In this document: positions 1-8,796 of the stretch, one piece after another
Layout of the letters: every line of letters begins with the position of its first letter
Numbering within the stretch: the stretch's first letter is position 1
Origin: Aureimonas sp. OT7
Lineage (GTDB): Bacteria > Pseudomonadota > Alphaproteobacteria > Rhizobiales > Rhizobiaceae
Direction: 5' to 3'
DNA: 64,000 bases
Assembly: GCF_014844055.1 (NCBI RefSeq)
Contig: NZ_CP062167.1
Span: 2,517,501 to 2,581,500 of the forward strand
The notes under the pieces: model-generated
What the model was told of the DNA's origin: nothing
What the model saw: only the letters and a program-made list of their open reading frames with translations
The model's database searches: none
Translations under genes and position numbers: made by a program

Positions 1-360
1 AATTCCGGGAACGTGTCGAGGAATTCTGGTTCGAGGCGTTTCACGTTCCCCGCTATCTGGCCCGGGGCGAACTCTATCTGGCGAAGCAGCGCGACTGGAC
101 CATGAAGGAGCTGCTTCTGGAAATGATGGAATGGCATGCGCTGGCCCGAAGCGACGGTGCAGTCGATGTCTGGCATATCGGCAAGGGGATCCGCTTCTTG
201 GACGGACAGCGCGACATGGATCGAGCTTCAGGACACGTTCGGCCGTTTCGATGCCGAGGACGCGCGCCGGGCGCATGACGCAACGGCGCGGCTCTACAGC
301 CGTCTCGCCCGAGAGGTGGCGGGCATGAGAGGGTGGGACTACCCCGACCGGTTGAACGCC
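1..360 (+). pseudogene. Aminoglycoside 6-adenylyltransferase (ANT(6)/AadK-like) C-terminal fragment, frameshifted
   Basis: The reading phase starting at base 3 gives a stretch with FWFEAFHVPRYLARGELYLA and then RDWTMKELLLEMMEWHA, the conserved C-terminal region of ANT(6)-type adenylyltransferases. After GKGIRF (about base 195) the family match moves to the next phase, where WTDSATWIELQDTFGRFDAED and a SRLAREVAG stretch continue it. One extra base around 195-200 explains the switch. The 5' part lies outside the window. The family match fades near base 360, although the second phase stays open to the stop at 601-603. The enzyme adenylylates aminoglycosides such as streptomycin; this copy is probably dead unless the shift is a sequencing error. 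Next to an integrase remnant it looks like a decayed acquired gene. Confidence 0.7.
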
Positions 361-417
361 TTATTTTCGCGCTCGACCCAGGCGCACGCGGCGGCGGGTA
401 CTAGCGTTTACGAGCCG

Positions 418-567
418 TCAGTCCTGGCCGCCAACCGTCACCGGCCCCATCCAATCAACGACAGTTCCTGCAACCGTGTAGGCAAGCAGGACCAGCATGG
501 CGGCCACGACCGCGTAGCCGAAATAGGATGCCGGGCCATCAAGGTATTCGGGTTCTCGAATCGGCAT
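418..567 (-). CDS. Possible 49-residue single-pass membrane peptide
   Basis: A short minus-strand frame encodes 49 residues. They begin MPIREPEYLDGPASYFGY and continue into one hydrophobic segment (about residues 16-37, rich in A, V and L) followed by VVDWMGPVTV. The layout, a short polar N-terminus and a single transmembrane helix, is typical of real small membrane proteins. I see no convincing ribosome binding site upstream of the ATG at 565-567, and the frame lies between two decayed genes, so it could be chance. No function is assigned. Confidence 0.25.
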   Translation of the reverse strand: MPIREPEYLDGPASYFGYAVVAAMLVLLAYTVAGTVVDWMGPVTVGGQD

Positions 568-603
568 TCGGTCACGAAGCAGTGGAAGAAGACAATCGCC
601 TGA

Positions 604-804
604 GCCGGGCTGACGCCATTGACCAGGCATGAGGCTGGACGGCACGGTTTTGGAACGGAAATGATCGTTCGAAATGGGGTGGATATTCCAACTGCAGCCA
701 AGCTGGGAAACTGGAAATCGCACCGGCTGCTGTCGGAAACATACGCTCATCCTGAGAACGAGCGGAACACCCTCGACCGCGTATTCGGGCGGCACAAGAA
801 ATGA
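604..804 (+). pseudogene. Tyrosine recombinase (phage-type integrase) C-terminal remnant
   Basis: Following an in-frame stop at 601-603, the frame reads through LTRHEAGRHGFGTEM, VDIPTAAKLGNWKS and LLSETYAHPENE to a stop at 802-804. This is the end of the catalytic domain of a tyrosine integrase. It keeps a His and Arg of the box II region (HEAGRH), the Trp of the GNWKS segment that replaces the third-box histidine, and the nucleophilic Tyr of SETYAHP. The N-terminal arm-binding and core-binding domains and the first catalytic Arg are missing, so it cannot be active. It lies about 220 bases upstream of tRNA-Ser, a common class of integration target, and probably marks a lost island. Confidence 0.7.
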
Positions 805-1021
805 CAAGAGCCTCCTTCAAGGCGTTCGGACAAGGGACCAGGCGTCGACTGATTATGGATACAAACCGAGAACCGGACTGTGCCAAAAATCATCCACAAA
901 ATGACACAGGTTCTTGCTCCGTTCGGCCTTTGTACTGCAAGAGACTGCACGAATTTGCAGGGTACTATTTCGCCCCTAGACCCTTGCTAAATGCCGATTC
1001 CTCGGCTACTGCCAGCCTCGT

Positions 1022-1111
1022 GGAGAGGTGGCCGAGTGGTCGAAGGCGCTCCCCTGCTAAGGGAGTATACCGGAGACGGTATCGTGGGTTCGAATCCCAT
1101 CCTCTCCGCCA
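1022..1111 (+). tRNA. tRNA-Ser, anticodon GCT
   Basis: The acceptor stem GGAGAGG (1022-1028) pairs with CCTCTCC (1101-1107), followed by the discriminator G and an encoded CCA (1109-1111). The anticodon loop contains CTGCTAA with GCT at 1056-1058. A long variable arm, typical of class II serine tRNAs, follows at about 1064-1082, and the T-loop shows GGTTCGAATCC. The gene would read AGC and AGU codons. Length and every stem are consistent with an intact tRNA. An integrase remnant lies upstream, but I did not find a duplicated 3' end of this tRNA in the window. Confidence 0.97.
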
Positions 1112-1226
1112 CTTCGGTATAAACCCGGACGCTGAATTCCCGCATCGACCGGTGATGAGTTCGGACAGGGCGGATTCGGCCAAAATGGACGGACCCGCCT
1201 CGATCGCATCGCAGACGATACTGACC

Positions 1227-1655
1227 CTAGTCGTTGATCGCCGTGATCTTGACGGTGTTTCCGTCGCCCACGCCGGAGAACCACACCTCTCCGTCTCCGA
1301 TCATCACGCCCCGCCAGTTGGCGAACAGCGTTTCATAGGTTTGTCCGGCCACCGCATTCTTGACCTTGGAAGTGACGATCTTGTCGTAATCGGCAATGAA
1401 ATGCGCCGCATCGCGCAGCTTGACCGCCTTGCCGTTGATACGCGCCTGGAACGGGTAGTCGACCATGGCGGCGACCGCCGCCTTGTCGCCCGCTGCCACG
1501 GCCTTCTTCAAGGAATCGAAGAAATCGTGGTAGGGCTGGTGGTTTCCGAAAAGCGTATCCAGTGAAGCGTCGACCTCGGCTTTGGTCTGCGCGCCAACCG
1601 TCATGGGCGCAGCCAACGCTGCTGCAAGGACGAAAAAACGCAAATGCCTGAGCAT
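1227..1655 (-). CDS. Small exported (periplasmic) protein of unknown function
   Basis: This 142-residue protein starts with MLRHLRFFVLAAALAAPMTV and a likely signal-peptide cleavage after GAQ (about residue 23). The mature part is small, soluble and mixed, with segments such as VDYPFQARINGK, RDAAHFIADYDKI and GVMIGDGEVWFSG. The last two are reminiscent of small NTF2/SnoaL-like or heme-utilisation-like periplasmic domains, but I cannot name a family. The start at 1653-1655 is preceded by a purine-rich GGGGGA about 6 bases upstream. It is transcribed alone on the minus strand between tRNA-Ser and the TRIC-family gene, with 130 bases separating it from the latter. Function is unknown; export is the only firm inference. 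Confidence 0.75.
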   Translation of the reverse strand: MLRHLRFFVLAAALAAPMTVGAQTKAEVDASLDTLFGNHQPYHDFFDSLKKAVAAGDKAAVAAMVDYPFQARINGKAVKLRDAAHFIADYDKIVTSKVKNAVAGQTYETLFANWRGVMIGDGEVWFSGVGDGNTVKITAIND

Positions 1656-1785
1656 GAGATTTCCCCCGATTGCCGAAAGTATCGGTCGCCCCGCCGTCGA
1701 TAGTGCAGTTGCCTTGAAAGTCCGCGACGACTCTCCGTGATCGATGCAGACCGACAGGGCCATGCTCGACCAAGGAGGCATGATG

Positions 1786-2412
1786 TCAATGCCAATCCTT
1801 CGAATAGACGAATTTCGGCATGTTCCAGTCGAAACGCAGCGCAAGCAATCTCAATGCCAGGCCGAGAACAAGGGCTACGAACGTGACGAGTTCATGCGGC
1901 AGAGCAAGGTGCAGACCGGCAAGGTACAGAATACCCGTCGCCACCGAGACGCTGGCATAGAGTTCCCTGTGCAGCAGGAGCGGAATTTCTCCGCACAGAA
2001 TGTCCCGCAGGACGCCGCCGGCACAGCCGGTGATCATCCCCGCCACGATCACGACGACGGCCGGCAGTTCGAGTTCAAGCGCAACATTGCAGCCCAGGAC
2101 GGTAAAAACCACGAGCCCTATCGCGTCGAGAAACAGAAACAGCCGCTTCAACCTGTCCATGAACCGGGCAAAGGCGATCGTCGCCAGCGCGGCCGCTGCC
2201 GTCAGCAGCAGATAGAGGGGATGCTCGACCCAGACGAGGGGATGATGGCCCAAAAGCACATCGCGAACCGACCCTCCGCCCAGCGCAGTGACCGCGGCCA
2301 AAAGGCAGACGCCCACCCAATCCATGCTGCGGCGTCCTGCGGCGATGGCAGCCGTCATGGCTTCGACCGTAACCGCCACGATGTAGAGGAAATGCAATAC
2401 GACGATGCTCAT
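1786..2412 (-). CDS. TRIC/UPF0126 family membrane protein (YadS/YicG-like)
   Basis: The 208-residue protein is almost entirely hydrophobic and consists of two repeats of three transmembrane helices. Each repeat carries the family glycine motif: ALGGGSVRDVLLG (about residues 43-55) and GCAGGVLRDILCG (about 127-139). This is the hallmark of bacterial UPF0126 proteins, homologues of trimeric intracellular cation channels, thought to conduct potassium or small solutes through the inner membrane. Length fits the family (about 205). It faces the opposite way to nrdJ, so the two promoters lie in the 512-base gap. No operon partner is evident, and the physiological substrate cannot be read from the sequence. 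Confidence 0.88.
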   Translation of the reverse strand: MSIVVLHFLYIVAVTVEAMTAAIAAGRRSMDWVGVCLLAAVTALGGGSVRDVLLGHHPLVWVEHPLYLLLTAAAALATIAFARFMDRLKRLFLFLDAIGLVVFTVLGCNVALELELPAVVVIVAGMITGCAGGVLRDILCGEIPLLLHRELYASVSVATGILYLAGLHLALPHELVTFVALVLGLALRLLALRFDWNMPKFVYSKDWH

Positions 2413-2790
2413 GAGTGACTGTGCTCTTGTCGATACAGGCGTCGCCGGGTGCGCTCAACCCGGCGATCGCCGGGCAAAATATCACATGAACATTGCAATC
2501 CGGATGCGCGTACCGAAGCCGCGGAACGGATCTGGCATACGGTTTCTCCGGGTCGGAACTAATTGCGATGGCTGGATGCAAGCACCTGCCCTCTCCGCCC
2601 CCGTTATCCACAGCCTCCCTGCGGAAAAACCCCTGCATTACCCGCCCATCCGAAATTTGCGCCGTCAAGCGGATTGATGGTGCGCGCCAGCGGCGTTAGC
2701 GTCGGTTGGAACGCCGCCGAATCCAGGCAGAAATGCCCTGCGGCTACCTTGTGGAAATCGTCTCCGACGGGTCCTCATAGCGCTCGCGAG
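2413..2790. other. Divergent intergenic region with no gene seen
   Basis: No convincing coding region, RNA gene or repeat is visible here. Frames that are open on the plus strand have no ribosome binding site and no recognisable protein family. I looked for a cobalamin riboswitch, expected sometimes in front of B12-dependent genes, and saw no B12-box-like motif. The right part, from 2791, carries the NrdR sites listed separately. Confidence 0.6.
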
Positions 2791-2806
2791 ACACTATATA
2801 TGGCGT
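2791..2806 (+). promoter_or_regulatory. NrdR box 1 upstream of nrdJ
   Basis: ACACTATATATGGCGT matches the NrdR consensus acaCwAtATaTwGtgt at 14 of 16 positions. NrdR is the ATP/dATP-sensing repressor of ribonucleotide reductase genes. The site lies 119 bases before the preferred nrdJ start, a plausible place for a promoter operator. Confidence 0.75.
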
Positions 2807-2822
2807 CGGCCCATTCGGTTGG

Positions 2823-2838
2823 GCACAAGGTTTAGTTA
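2823..2838 (+). promoter_or_regulatory. NrdR box 2 (degenerate)
   Basis: GCACAAGGTTTAGTTA matches the NrdR consensus at about 11 of 16 positions. It begins 32 bases after the first box, close to the three helical turns usual between paired NrdR boxes. The spacing supports it more than the sequence does. Confidence 0.5.
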
Positions 2839-2924
2839 ATCAAAGCGGTGCAACATGATCGCGGCATATGCGCGGCGAACTTGCCGTGCCAGCGTTTTCA
2901 CCGTTTCTGGAAAGGGTCGAAGTC

Positions 2925-5900
2925 ATGGGCATGAAGGTTGAGCGCCGCTATACGAAAGCGGGCGAAAGCCCCTACGCTTCCGTTGAATTCCGCAAGGCGA
3001 CGAGCGAGATTCGCAACCCCGACGGATCGATCGTGTTCCGCCTCGAGGGAATCGACGTCCCGGCCCAGTTCAGCCAGGTCGCGAGCGACATCCTTGCGCA
3101 GAAGTATTTTCGCAAGGCCGGTGTTCCGAAGCAGTTGAAGAAGGTCGAAGAGAACGACGTTCCGTCCTGGCTGTGGCGCCATACGGCCGACGAGACGGCG
3201 CTGGCCGCCCTGCCCGAATCGGAGCGGACCGGTTCTGAACTGGATGCCCGCCAGGTCTTCGACCGCCTTGCCGGCACCTGGACCTACTGGGGCTGGAAGG
3301 GTGGCTATTTCGCTTCCGAGGACGACGCGCTCGCCTTCCGGGACGAGCTTGCCTACATGCTGGCGACCCAGAAGGTGGCGCCAAACTCCCCGCAATGGTT
3401 CAACACCGGGCTTCACTGGGCCTATGGCATCGATGGACCGGGACAGGGCCATTTCTATGTCGACTATCGCACGGGTGAGTTGACCCGTTCCGCCTCGTCC
3501 TACGAGCATCCGCAGCCGCATGCCTGCTTCATCCAGTCCGTCGGCGACGACCTCGTCAATGAAGGCGGCATCATGGATCTGTGGGTGCGCGAGGCGCGCC
3601 TGTTCAAATACGGCTCCGGCACCGGCTCCAACTTCTCGGCGCTGCGCGGCGAAGGCGAGAAGCTGTCCGGCGGCGGCAAATCGTCCGGCCTGATGAGCTT
3701 CCTGAAGATCGGCGATCGCGCCGCCGGCGCCATCAAGTCGGGCGGCACCACGCGCCGGGCCGCGAAGATGGTCGTCGTCGATATCGACCATCCCGATATC
3801 GAGGCTTACATTCAGTGGAAGGTCCGCGAGGAAGAGAAGGTCGCCGCGCTGGTAACCGGATCGCGGATCGTGTCGCGCCATCTCAAGGCGATCCTATCGG
3901 CCTGCGTGAACTGCGAAGGCCCGGAAGGCGATTGCTTCGAGCCGATGAAGAACCCGGCGCTCAAGCGCGCCGTGCGCGACGCCAAGAAGGCCCAGGTGCC
4001 TGAAAACTACGTCAAGCGCGTCATCCAGTTTGCCCGCCAGGGCTATACCGACATCGAATTTCCCGTCTACGACACCGACTGGGATTCCGAAGCTTATCTG
4101 ACGGTCTCGGGGCAGAACTCCAACAATTCGGTGCGCGTCACCGACGCCTTCCTGGAGGCCGTCGAGACGGACGGCACATGGGATCTGCGCGGCCGCACGT
4201 CCGGCAAGGTGACCAAAAGCCTCAAGGCCCGCGAATTGTGGGACCAGATCGGCTATGCCGCCTGGGCTTCGGCCGATCCGGGCATCCAGTACCATACGAC
4301 GATCAACGACTGGCATACCTGCGCCGCAGCCGGTGAGATCCGCGCATCCAACCCCTGCTCGGAATACATGTTCCTCGACGATACGGCCTGCAACCTGGCG
4401 TCGTTGAACCTGATCCAGTTCCGCAAGCCGAACGGCGACTTCGATATCGTCAATTTCGAGCATGCGACGCGCCTGTGGACCATCGTCCTCGAAATCTCGG
4501 TGCTGATGGCGCAGTTCCCCTCGCGTGAGATCGCGCAACGCAGCTACGACTATCGTACGCTGGGCCTGGGTTTCGCCAATATCGGCGGCCTCCTGATGAC
4601 GGCCGGCATTCCCTATTCGTCGGCCGAAGGCCGCGCGATCTGCGCCGCCATCACCGCGATCATGACCGGCCAGTCCTACAAGACCTCGGCCGAGATGGCG
4701 GGGGTGCTCGGTGCCTTCCCGGATTACGAGCGCAACGCCGAGGGCATGCTGCGCGTGATTCGCAACCACGCCCGGGCCGCTCAAGGCATTGCCAACGGCT
4801 ATGAAGGCCTGTCGACCGACCCGGTGCCGCTGGACCATGCGTCGCTGAAGGACCGCAAGCTTTCGTCGCGCGCCAAGGCCGTGTGGAACGAGGCGTTGGA
4901 GCTTGGCCAGAAGAATGGCTTCCGCAACGCGCAGGTATCGGTGATCGCCCCCACGGGCACGATCGGCCTCGTCATGGATTGCGACACCACCGGTATCGAG
5001 CCGGATTTTGCCCTCGTGAAGTTCAAGAAACTGGCCGGCGGCGGCTATTTCAAGATCATCAATCGCGCGGTGCCCGACGCACTGCGGACGCTTGGCTACA
5101 AGGAAAGCGAGATCGCCGAGATCGAGGCCTATGCCGTCGGCCACGGCAATCTGGACCAGGCGCCGGCCATCAACCCCGGCTCGCTCCGCGCCAAGGGATT
5201 TGGCGACGCGCAGATCGAGGCATTGAACAACGGCCTCAAGAGCGCCTTCGACATCAAGTTCGCCTTCAATAAATGGACGCTGGGCGAGGATTTCTGCCGG
5301 GACACGCTCGGAATCAGCGACGAGCAGCTCAACGATTTCAGCTTCGAGCTGCTGCCGTTCCTCGGCTACTCCCGGAAGGATATCGAGGCGGCGAACATTC
5401 ACGTCTGTGGGGCGATGACGCTGGAGGGCGCTCCCTTCCTGAAGGAAGAGCACCTGCCCGTCTTCGACTGCGCCAACCCCTGCGGCCGCATCGGCAAGCG
5501 CGCCTTGTCGGTGGAAAGCCATATCCGCATGATGGCGGCGGCACAGCCCTTCATCTCGGGTGCCATCTCCAAGACGATCAACATGCCGAACGACGCCACG
5601 GTGGAAGATTGCTCGGCGGCCTACATGCTGTCGTGGAAGCTGGCTCTCAAGGCCAACGCGCTCTACCGCGACGGCTCCAAGCTGTCGCAGCCGCTGAATG
5701 CGTCGCTGATCGCCGACGAGGACGAAGAGGAAGACGTGATCGCCGAGGCGACGGAGGCCCTGTTGGCCGCACCTGCCCCGGCGCGGGCGGCGGAAGTGGC
5801 GGAGCGGATCGTCGAGCGGATCGTGGAGCGCGTCGTGCGCGAGCGCGAGAAGCTGCCGAACCGGCGCAAGGGCTATACCCAGAAGGCCATCGTCGGCGGA

Positions 5901-6734
5901 CACAAGGTCTATCTACGGACCGGCGAGTTCGACGATGGCCGGATCGGCGAGATCTTCATCGACATGCACAAGGAGGGCGCTGCCTTCCGTGCAATGATGA
6001 ACAACTTCGCCATCGCCATCTCCCTTGGCCTGCAGTTCGGCGTGCCGCTGGAAGAGTATGTCGACGCCTTCACCTTCACGCGCTTCGAACCGGCGGGCAT
6101 GGTGCAGGGCAATGAGCTGATCAAGAACGCGACGTCCATCCTGGACTACGTGTTCCGAGAACTGGCCGTTTCCTATCTCGGGCGCCACGACCTTGCGCAT
6201 GTCCAACCGGACGACGCGACGTCCTCCACGGTCGGCCGCGGTGTCGAGGGGGATCGCCCGGCGAACCTGCCGGTGTCGCACGGCATGGTGCGCGGCAATA
6301 CGGGCAAGTTCCGTGTCGTCTCGTCCGGCGAGCCGGCTGGCTCGGCGGCAACCTCGCCACGGCCTGCGACCATCCAGCCTACGGCAGCCCGAAGCGTGCA
6401 GCCGACGGCAGGCACGCGGCCTGTCGTGGTGGGTGGCGGTTCGGCGGCGGCAACCGCATTCAAGCGCGATTTTGAAACCGCGCCTCTGGACCTGCCCGCT
6501 CCCGTTGCCGATACGTCGCCGGCACAAGGCCTGTTCGACCAGCCGGTCGAAGGGCGCGCCACGGCGCGCGAGGTAGCCAACGTGACCGGCAGCAAGATGG
6601 CCGAGCGCCGGGCGGAGGCCCTGATGAAGGGCTATACCGGCGAAAGCTGCTCCGAGTGCAACAACTTCACCATGGTTCGCAACGGAACCTGCCTGAAGTG
6701 CGACACCTGCGGCTCGACGAGCGGCTGCTCCTGA
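2925..6734 (+). CDS. nrdJ: Vitamin B12-dependent (class II) ribonucleoside-diphosphate reductase
   Basis: NrdJ reduces ribonucleotides to deoxyribonucleotides using adenosylcobalamin as radical source, in the cytoplasm and independent of oxygen. From the chosen start it has 1269 residues, the usual size of the rhizobial long form. Visible motifs are [46 protein letters not shown] and [16 protein letters not shown], all active-site or substrate-loop segments of the reductase barrel. The tail ends in [17 protein letters not shown] and SGC, a cysteine-rich region that passes electrons from thioredoxin. The ATG at 2925 has GGAAAGGG at 2909-2916 and yields [11 protein letters not shown], the family start; the frame stays open upstream to an ATG at 2868 lacking such support. 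Two NrdR boxes precede it. It is monocistronic. Confidence 0.97.
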   Translation: MGMKVERRYTKAGESPYASVEFRKATSEIRNPDGSIVFRLEGIDVPAQFSQVASDILAQKYFRKAGVPKQLKKVEENDVPSWLWRHTADETALAALPESERTGSELDARQVFDRLAGTWTYWGWKGGYFASEDDALAFRDELAYMLATQKVAPNSPQWFNTGLHWAYGIDGPGQGHFYVDYRTGELTRSASSYEHPQPHACFIQSVGDDLVNEGGIMDLWVREARLFKYGSGTGSNFSALRGEGEKLSGGGKSSGLMSFLKIGDRAAGAIKSGGTTRRAAKMVVVDIDHPDIEAYIQWKVREEEKVAALVTGSRIVSRHLKAILSACVNCEGPEGDCFEPMKNPALKRAVRDAKKAQVPENYVKRVIQFARQGYTDIEFPVYDTDWDSEAYLTVSGQNSNNSVRVTDAFLEAVETDGTWDLRGRTSGKVTKSLKARELWDQIGYAAWASADPGIQYHTTINDWHTCAAAGEIRASNPCSEYMFLDDTACNLASLNLIQFRKPNGDFDIVNFEHATRLWTIVLEISVLMAQFPSREIAQRSYDYRTLGLGFANIGGLLMTAGIPYSSAEGRAICAAITAIMTGQSYKTSAEMAGVLGAFPDYERNAEGMLRVIRNHARAAQGIANGYEGLSTDPVPLDHASLKDRKLSSRAKAVWNEALELGQKNGFRNAQVSVIAPTGTIGLVMDCDTTGIEPDFALVKFKKLAGGGYFKIINRAVPDALRTLGYKESEIAEIEAYAVGHGNLDQAPAINPGSLRAKGFGDAQIEALNNGLKSAFDIKFAFNKWTLGEDFCRDTLGISDEQLNDFSFELLPFLGYSRKDIEAANIHVCGAMTLEGAPFLKEEHLPVFDCANPCGRIGKRALSVESHIRMMAAAQPFISGAISKTINMPNDATVEDCSAAYMLSWKLALKANALYRDGSKLSQPLNASLIADEDEEEDVIAEATEALLAAPAPARAAEVAERIVERIVERVVREREKLPNRRKGYTQKAIVGGHKVYLRTGEFDDGRIGEIFIDMHKEGAAFRAMMNNFAIAISLGLQFGVPLEEYVDAFTFTRFEPAGMVQGNELIKNATSILDYVFRELAVSYLGRHDLAHVQPDDATSSTVGRGVEGDRPANLPVSHGMVRGNTGKFRVVSSGEPAGSAATSPRPATIQPTAARSVQPTAGTRPVVVGGGSAAATAFKRDFETAPLDLPAPVADTSPAQGLFDQPVEGRATAREVANVTGSKMAERRAEALMKGYTGESCSECNNFTMVRNGTCLKCDTCGSTSGCS

Positions 6735-6796
6735 TACCGGCCTGCTCCACGACTTAAGCGGCGATCCGTTGCGTCTTGAGCATCGGTTCCAAACAT

Positions 6797-6820
6797 CCTG
6801 CGCGCCACGTGGCGCGCAGG
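6797..6820 (+). terminator. Perfect 24-base palindrome, likely nrdJ terminator
   Basis: CCTGCGCGCC at 6797-6806 and GGCGCGCAGG at 6811-6820 are exact inverted copies around ACGT, itself a palindrome. A stem this GC-rich 63 bases after the nrdJ stop could end transcription, but there is no T-tract, so it could instead be a protein-binding site. Confidence 0.5.
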
Positions 6821-6909
6821 AAATGGCAGGGCAGTGCAAAGGCGCCGGAACAATTTGTGTGCTGCAGCGTAACCCCCACGTAAGAGTTCACGTGACGAGG
6901 TTTGCTATC

Positions 6910-7215
6910 ATGAAAATCGGCGAATTCCGCGAGCCGGTGACAGTTCTGGTCGGTATCGGTGTACCGGTAGAGGTCTCCGATGTGCGGCACGCCCTGGAAT
7001 TGATGATCGACTGGCCGCATCGAACCCGCCGGACCGGCCATTTTGCCTGCATAGATACTTGCCGTCAGGCCCTCAACGGCCGCTGCGACACCGAGACGGC
7101 CCGGGAAGCCTTCATGTCCTTTGCCGAAAGCGCGGGCATTTTCATGCCGCCGCTGAACAATGCGATCCTCGCGGCGCAGTCCGCGCCTGTGGCCGGCAAC
7201 GCTGCTCAAGCCTGA
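6910..7215 (+). CDS. DUF982 domain protein
   Basis: This 101-residue protein has the features of DUF982, a small family common in rhizobia: an opening FREPVTVLVGIG, then ALELMIDWPHRT, HFACIDTCRQALNG and a closing AREAFMSFAESAGIF. No catalytic motif or membrane segment is visible, and the family has no known function. The ATG at 6910 is chosen because ACGAGG ends 9 bases upstream and the family homology begins right after it; the frame continues upstream without such support. It stands alone between nrdJ and the convergent modE-like gene, and a hairpin separates it from the latter. Confidence 0.85.
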   Translation: MKIGEFREPVTVLVGIGVPVEVSDVRHALELMIDWPHRTRRTGHFACIDTCRQALNGRCDTETAREAFMSFAESAGIFMPPLNNAILAAQSAPVAGNAAQA

Positions 7216-7240
7216 TACTCCATCCGTCCTGCGAAGATTC

Positions 7241-7272
7241 GAGGCCCGGCCGCTTCCTGGCGGGCGGGCCTC
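7241..7272. terminator. Hairpin between convergent genes
   Basis: GAGGCCCG (7241-7248) pairs with CGGGCCTC (7265-7272), and CCGC/GCGG inside the loop extends the fold. It sits between the DUF982 gene and the end of the mod operon and could serve both strands. There is no T-tract. Confidence 0.5.
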
Positions 7273-7301
7273 GTGATGCGGCCCAGGTGCTGCTGTGGCC
7301 G

Positions 7302-7646
7302 TCAGCTTTTGTCGGCATTCACCTCATCGACGATGTTGCGCATCGGTTGCGCGATCGCCTGTTCCGTCAATGCCTGCGCAATCCGATACTCCCGCACAAT
7401 GGCCTCTCCGAGCTTCGACAGGCGCGCTCCACCACCCTGGTGACCGCCATGCTGCTTCTCGACGGTCGGCCTGCCGAACAGCTCGTCCGCCTCGGCCACC
7501 AGCATCCAGGCTCGCTTGTAGGACATCCCCATGGAGCGCCCTGCGGCCGCGATCGATCCGTATTCGGCGATCCGCTCCAGCAGCTCGACTTTGCCGGGGC
7601 CGAGCGACCTGCCGTTGAAATAGATGCGGAGACTGAACCTCTCCAT
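7302..7646 (-). CDS. ModE-type single-domain winged-helix regulator
   Basis: The 114-residue protein is a LysR-like winged helix of the ModE N-terminal type: KVELLERIAEYGSIAAAGRSMGMSYKRAWMLVAEAD, written here in two parts as the helix-turn-helix (about residues 21-55), followed by EKQHGGHQGGGARLSKLGE, the wing. It lacks the C-terminal molybdate-binding (MOP) domains of E. coli ModE, so any metal sensing must be indirect or involve another protein. The ATG at 7644-7646 has TGGAG about 8 bases upstream. It is the last gene of modABC, 70 bases after modC, so it probably controls that operon or other molybdenum genes. Confidence 0.88.
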   Translation of the reverse strand: MERFSLRIYFNGRSLGPGKVELLERIAEYGSIAAAGRSMGMSYKRAWMLVAEADELFGRPTVEKQHGGHQGGGARLSKLGEAIVREYRIAQALTEQAIAQPMRNIVDEVNADKS

Positions 7647-7716
7647 GCGACTGCTCCACGATCGTCGGTTCCGGCTGCAAAGGGCTGCGCCGGGCGTTCC
7701 AGTGCTTAGCACAGGG

Positions 7717-8796
7717 TCAGCGCGAAGCGACGATCGACACGCTTTTTACCTGGGCGAATACGGCATCGCCGACAGAGAGGTTCAACGCGTTGACGGAGCG
7801 GGTACTGACGCGCGACCGGATAGAGGCGCCGCCGGGCCGCAGTTGCAGCCTTATGCTTCGCTCGAACTCGTTAAGGGGGTCGATTCCGGTTATCGTGGCT
7901 GGCAGCGCATTCAGGATGCTCGTCTCTTCAGCCGGCCTCCGGACGATGGACACGTCGCCGGCGCCGATGCGGACGCGCACCGCCATGCCCACTGCGACCG
8001 CCTTGCCGATCGTCCGGACCCTGGCACCGCCGACATCGACGACCGCGATACCATCGGCTTCGAGAGCGTGCACCTGTCCGACGAGTACCGAGGCGAAATC
8101 CGCTCTGGCCGCGAGCGGCGATGCCGGGTCGGACAAGGCAGCCTCCAGCGGCCCGGTCGAGACGACCCGGCCACCCCGCAGCAGCACCAGATGGTCCGCG
8201 AGGCGCTCCACCTCGGAGATATCGTGCGTGACCAGGATAATCGGAATGCGGAGGTTGGCGTGCAGTGCCTCGAAGTACGGAAGGATTTCCTCCCGGGCCA
8301 TCCTGTCCAACGCCGACAGGGGCTCATCCATCAGAAGCAGCCGGGGCTGGCGCAGCAAGGCGCGTCCAAGCGCCACGCGCTGCCTTTCACCGCCCGACAG
8401 ATGCGTCGGCGCACGGTCCATCAGCGTCGGCAGGCCAAGAAGTTCGATCACCTCGTCAAACGCGATGGACGGCGAATTGCCTTGCGAGCGCCGGGCACCA
8501 TAGGCGAGGTTCTTCCGCACGCTGAGATGGGAAAACAGGCTGGCCTCCTGGAAGACGTAGCCGATCGGCCGCTTGTGCGCTGGAACGAAGCGTTGCGCGT
8601 CCTGCCAGATGTCGGGTCCGATGCGGACCGTGCCCGACAGGCGGCTCAACCCCGCGATACATCGCAGGATTGTCGTCTTGCCGCAGCCGGAAGGTCCGAA
8701 AAGCGCGGATATCCCATGCATGGGCACGGCAAAATCTGCATCCAGCGCGAATTGTCCGAGGCGCCCGGCCAGCCGTACGGAGATCCTGTCCTCCAT
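7717..8796 (-). CDS. modC: Molybdate ABC transporter ATP-binding protein ModC
   Basis: ModC is the cytoplasmic ATPase driving molybdate import. In its 359 residues I see Walker A GPSGCGKTT (34-42), the Q-loop FQEAS, the signature LSGGERQRVALGRALL (about 135-150), Walker B LLLMDEPLSALD and the switch histidine in LVTHD. The C-terminal third, from about residue 290, is a TOBE/MOP-type domain (SILNALPATITGID and following), the oxyanion-binding fold typical of ModC. Its start overlaps the modB stop as TGATG, indicating translational coupling. It lies third in modA-modB-modC-modE-like, all on the minus strand. Confidence 0.95.
   Translation of the reverse strand: MEDRISVRLAGRLGQFALDADFAVPMHGISALFGPSGCGKTTILRCIAGLSRLSGTVRIGPDIWQDAQRFVPAHKRPIGYVFQEASLFSHLSVRKNLAYGARRSQGNSPSIAFDEVIELLGLPTLMDRAPTHLSGGERQRVALGRALLRQPRLLLMDEPLSALDRMAREEILPYFEALHANLRIPIILVTHDISEVERLADHLVLLRGGRVVSTGPLEAALSDPASPLAARADFASVLVGQVHALEADGIAVVDVGGARVRTIGKAVAVGMAVRVRIGAGDVSIVRRPAEETSILNALPATITGIDPLNEFERSIRLQLRPGGASIRSRVSTRSVNALNLSVGDAVFAQVKSVSIVASR

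Noticed and set aside
805..1021. Possible attachment-site duplicate of tRNA-Ser
   Set aside because: No second copy of the tRNA 3' half is visible upstream or elsewhere in the window, so integration at this tRNA stays unproven.
2413..2924. Cobalamin riboswitch in front of nrdJ
   Set aside because: Expected for some B12-dependent enzymes, but I could not find a B12-box-like motif or the surrounding helices. NrdR boxes explain the region better.
3894..5903. Long open frame antisense to nrdJ (669 codons)
   Set aside because: High-GC shadow frame. It lacks a ribosome binding site and any family motif, while the sense strand encodes the complete reductase.
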